Assembly: GCA_016710785.1 (NCBI GenBank)
Contig: JADJUE010000003.1
Coordinates: forward strand, 609,795-673,794
DNA from: Candidatus Epilinea brevis
GTDB lineage: Bacteria > Chloroflexota > Anaerolineae > Epilineales > Epilineaceae
Length of the DNA: 64,000 nt
Reading direction: 5' to 3'
Shown here: positions 62,241 to 64,000 of the stretch, piece after piece
Numbering within the stretch: the stretch's first letter is position 1
Layout of the letters: the number at the start of each line of letters is the position of its first letter
Translations under genes and position numbers: made by a program
The notes under the pieces: model-generated
What the model was told of the DNA's origin: nothing
Database searches by the model: none
Seen by the model: the letters and a program-made list of their open reading frames with translations, nothing else

Positions 62241-62297
62241 TTGAAATGTCACGATGCTCATGTGTATACTGATTTGTAATTACTCAATTTCGCGAAA
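62241..62297 (+). promoter_or_regulatory. Promoter and TTTCGCGAAA palindrome before parA
   Basis: TTGAAA (62241-62246), an 18-nt spacer and TATACT (62265-62270) form a good promoter in an AT-rich stretch. A perfect 10-bp palindrome TTTCGCGAAA (62288-62297) lies between it and the parA ATG at 62333, a plausible site for autoregulation by ParA or its RHH partner. The 204 bp between the excisionase gene and parA hold nothing else clear. Confidence 0.6.
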
Positions 62298-62332
62298 CAC
62301 CCATTCGTGGCTTTCGCGTCATTTACAGCATC

Positions 62333-63097
62333 ATGATACTTTCCGTTGCAACACAAAAAGGTGGTGTCGGTAAAACAACTACCGCAATTGCACTCGCCGC
62401 AGGCCTGGCCTGGCGCGGCAAGCGAGTTCTTCTGATCGACCTAGACTGGCAGGCCAATGCGTCGAAAGTACTCCTTCAAGACTATAGCAAATTAACCCGG
62501 GAAGAAACCATCTACGTAACGATCCTGAAGCGCCGTCCTCTCCCCGTGCACCCAACGTCTATTCCAAACCTGATGCTGGTGCCGTCGCACATCTCTTTGT
62601 CTGACACGGATATCGAGCTCACTACGGCCAAGGATCACCGTGAAGCCCGCCTCAGTCGGGGGCTTGCCCCGATTGCCGCCGAGTATGACCATGTGATCAT
62701 TGACTGCCCGCCAATTCTGTCCTGGATCACGATCAATGCCTTCACCGCCTCAGACAAAGTCCTGGTGCCAGTTGCACCCGGTTCGTTTGAGTTAGACAGC
62801 ACGGTACAAATTGGTAAGACGATTGAGGAGGTGCGTGAGTACTATCATGAAGGCCTCAGACTGGCAGGGTTTGTCTTTACCATGTCCGACCCCACGATCA
62901 ACAGTCGAACGTCGCTGAAGATTCTGCGCCAGACGTATCAAGATCAAGTGCTGCGCACGGTCATTCCTCGAAATACGGACAGTCGGGATGCGCATTTCAA
63001 CAAGACCGACATTTTCAGTTTCAAGCCGGATGCGAAAGCCGCCATTGCCTACGGACGGCTGATAGATGAACTCTACTATGAAGAAAGCACTCAATGA
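62333..63097 (+). CDS. parA: ParA-family partition ATPase
   Basis: Walker-type ATPase that moves plasmid or element DNA on the nucleoid. The deviant Walker A QKGGVGKTTTA starts at about residue 8; LLIDLDWQANAS is motif A' and VIIDCPPILSW is Walker B. The 254 residues without an N-terminal HTH make it a small type Ib-like ParA, which normally pairs with a small ribbon-helix-helix ParB. That fits the next gene, whose start overlaps its end. No good ribosome binding site is visible before the ATG. Confidence 0.93.
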   Translation: MILSVATQKGGVGKTTTAIALAAGLAWRGKRVLLIDLDWQANASKVLLQDYSKLTREETIYVTILKRRPLPVHPTSIPNLMLVPSHISLSDTDIELTTAKDHREARLSRGLAPIAAEYDHVIIDCPPILSWITINAFTASDKVLVPVAPGSFELDSTVQIGKTIEEVREYYHEGLRLAGFVFTMSDPTINSRTSLKILRQTYQDQVLRTVIPRNTDSRDAHFNKTDIFSFKPDAKAAIAYGRLIDELYYEESTQ

Positions 63098-63518
63098 ATC
63101 AAGTATTACCAACGAGCTTCGGGGCGCCTCCGCGTTCTTCTCGGGAGCCAAGACCGGCAGACGGGAGAAGCAGATTCCCCCTCCCGAAGAACCGATCGAT
63201 CGAACGGTTAACCGTTCGGACAACCGATCGGTCTACCGATCGGATTCACGATCGTTGGAGGATGCACCTCCTCGTACAACTCACTCGCGTCCACCCCAGA
63301 ACACACTGATGGAGGAGATGCGCGACGGCATGCAGTCTTCAGTCCGGACGACCGAGCGATACGCATTCGAGATCTATTCTGATCAGAAGAAGAAACTGAA
63401 TCGCATTCGATACATCTACGAGGAGAAGACGGGAAAGAAGCTGTCGGCCAGCCGAATTCTACGCGAGGCCATCGAGCCATACCTGAAGGAGTTAGAAGAG
63501 CGCCTCTTGAAACCATGA
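63078..63518 (+). CDS. Ribbon-helix-helix partition partner (ParB/ParG-like)
   Basis: Predicted 146-residue centromere-binding protein. The N-terminal half is flexible, polar and basic, with a four-residue repeat NRSD-NRSV-YRSD-SRS encoded by 12-bp palindromic DNA repeats. The C-terminal half (RYAFEIYSDQKKKLNRIRYI, then KTGKKLSASRILREAIEPYL) has the strand-helix-helix pattern of RHH/CopG proteins. Starts at ATG 63066 or 63078 both overlap the end of parA. Such small RHH proteins are the usual partners of short ParA ATPases. Its stop overlaps the next start (ATGA). The role is inferred from fold and context. Confidence 0.7.
   Translation: MKKALNESSITNELRGASAFFSGAKTGRREKQIPPPEEPIDRTVNRSDNRSVYRSDSRSLEDAPPRTTHSRPPQNTLMEEMRDGMQSSVRTTERYAFEIYSDQKKKLNRIRYIYEEKTGKKLSASRILREAIEPYLKELEERLLKP
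63190..63257. repeat. 12-bp palindromic repeats inside the RHH gene (possible centromere)
   Basis: Four consecutive 12-bp units (63210-63257), each with a core like ACCGATCGG or CCGTTCGG, are preceded by AACCGATCGATC (63190-63201). An 18-bp perfect palindrome CGAACGGTTAACCGTTCG spans 63201-63218. The 12-bp period equals four codons and gives the NRSD-type protein repeat. Tandem palindromes next to parA are what a partition site looks like; the intragenic position is unusual. Confidence 0.6.
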
Positions 63519-63868
63519 AGAGCTTGAAGGAGATCATGAAGAGCCGGTATGGCAACACCGATCAGGATATAGTTCTCCATGGTGCCGACATTGCAACACA
63601 GCAGGGCTACACCAATATTCCCAATCATGTGCTGTATTCAGACAAGATCAGCTCCCATGCGAAGCTCGTCTATACCATGCTGCTGTCCTACGCCTATACA
63701 CGCAACCACGTGTTCCCAGGTCAGGAGCGACTAGCCCAGCAATGCGGCCTGAGTGTCCGCAGCGTATACAATGCGCTGCAAGAACTGGACACCCAGAGCT
63801 TTATATCGATCATTCGCCGGGGACAGGGACGAACGAACCTGTATGTACTCAATTTCAAGAAACGATAA
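63515..63868 (+). CDS. HTH_36-type DNA-binding / replication-linked protein
   Basis: Protein of 117 residues with the pattern of plasmid helix-turn-helix proteins: GYTNIPNHVLYSDKISSHAK followed by LVYTMLLSYA, then FPGQERLAQQCGLSVRSVYN as the winged helix and GRTNLYVL as the wing. Similar domains begin many plasmid replication initiators and element regulators; this protein consists of little else. It starts by ATGA overlap with the RHH gene and is followed immediately by an origin-like region. A replication role is inference. Confidence 0.7.
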   Translation: MKSLKEIMKSRYGNTDQDIVLHGADIATQQGYTNIPNHVLYSDKISSHAKLVYTMLLSYAYTRNHVFPGQERLAQQCGLSVRSVYNALQELDTQSFISIIRRGQGRTNLYVLNFKKR

Positions 63869-63870
63869 AT

Positions 63871-63938
63871 GTGGATAACTCGCCGAAGTTGTGCACAATG
63901 TCGAAGTGATCGGCAAAATATGCCGATCAAGATCGGCA
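63871..63938. other. Origin-like region: DnaA box and GATCGGCA inverted repeats
   Basis: TGTGGATAA (63871-63879) is a perfect DnaA box on the minus strand (TTATCCACA). TTGTGCACAA follows at about 63890, a near-match. Three copies of GATCGGCA are present: direct at 63908-63915, inverted at 63921-63928 and direct at 63931-63938, forming two overlapping inverted repeats. This sits just after the HTH_36-type gene. Together these suggest a plasmid-type origin or an operator for the next gene, whose GAGGAG-like ribosome binding site begins near 63981. Confidence 0.6.
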
Positions 63939-64000
63939 ACAGGTGCAGATCTAGAGTGGCACCGTTTGCCGACTAATAACGAGGAGAGAATAACTACAAG

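Larger units (their letters stand above)
58969..64000. mobile_element. Integrated plasmid/ICE-like element at tRNA-Lys (left part)
   Basis: From the tRNA-Lys onward the sequence changes character. Base composition is visibly less GC-rich, most clearly after about 62,200, and genes are mobile-element types: tyrosine integrase remnant, excisionase-like HTH, ParA, RHH partner, HTH_36-type protein and an origin-like region. No second copy of the tRNA 3' end was found before 64,000, so the other boundary is outside. The left boundary is taken as the tRNA; this is inference from gene order. Confidence 0.7.

Noticed and set aside
63954..63972. TGGCAC...TTTGCC resembling a sigma-54 promoter
   Set aside because: The spacing between the GG and GC elements is too short for a -24/-12 promoter.

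Overview
The window is a very GC-rich bacterial chromosome segment that ends inside a visibly lower-GC mobile element. My best guess for the host is a member of the Chloroflexota. The grounds are large secreted subtilisins with a recurring 'LPL(V/L)' motif, Thr/Pro-rich linkers, a BTAD-type regulator beside rpoN, and very high GC with frequent GTG and TTG starts. This rests on gene content, not phylogeny.

Layout, bases 1-25,600. obgE-nadD-rdgB (GTPase, NAD synthesis, nucleotide-pool cleaning) is followed by three large secreted proteins: an M14 carboxypeptidase, an S8 protease with a PA domain, and a CotH/lamin-tail protein. A signalling cluster comes next. A soluble histidine kinase is divergent from an operon encoding an NtrC-type activator, sigma-54 itself and a BTAD/P-loop regulator. 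A lipoprotein, a YugP-type membrane metalloprotease and a FecR-like membrane protein follow. Then comes a complete riboflavin operon, ribD-ribE-ribBA-ribH, behind a well-preserved FMN riboswitch.

Layout, bases 25,600-58,900. A tightly overlapping operon runs phoU, coiled-coil gene, selB, family-2 glycosyltransferase and a WbaP/WcaJ-type sugar-phosphate transferase. Next are a cupin plus a giant S8 protease, an ABC exporter plus a family-9 glycosyltransferase, and a divergent recC-recB-recD operon joined by ATGA overlaps. Two tandem secreted clan GH-A glycosidases follow, one with a long repeat-rich Thr/Pro linker, then clpS-clpA. Last is an SOS-box-preceded RecA-like (ImuA-type) gene with a DUF6504-like gene.

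Layout, bases 58,969-64,000. A tRNA-Lys(CTT) with promoter and terminator is followed by a broken tyrosine integrase, a HEPN-like protein and an excisionase-like HTH protein. A plasmid-style module closes the window: ParA, a ribbon-helix-helix partner carrying palindromic 12-bp repeats, a HTH_36-type protein, and a DnaA-box/inverted-repeat region that looks like a replication origin. This is probably an integrated plasmid or ICE whose far end lies beyond the window.

The most interesting signals are these: (1) the ParA/RHH/HTH module, whose intragenic palindromic repeats share a core with the downstream origin-like repeats; (2) an SOS-controlled ImuA-like plus DUF6504 pair with no polymerase; (3) a repeated promoter layout with the -10 hexamer exactly 7 nt before ATG, implying leaderless mRNAs; (4) a short hydrophobic 'LPL' motif in every secreted protease and glycosidase; (5) a CTG start codon for ribE. 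Nine or more single-base indels, several in homopolymers, cluster between about 53.3 and 59.8 kb. They break a glycosidase, clpA, the DUF6504 gene and the integrase, so assembly quality there should be doubted before any biological reading.
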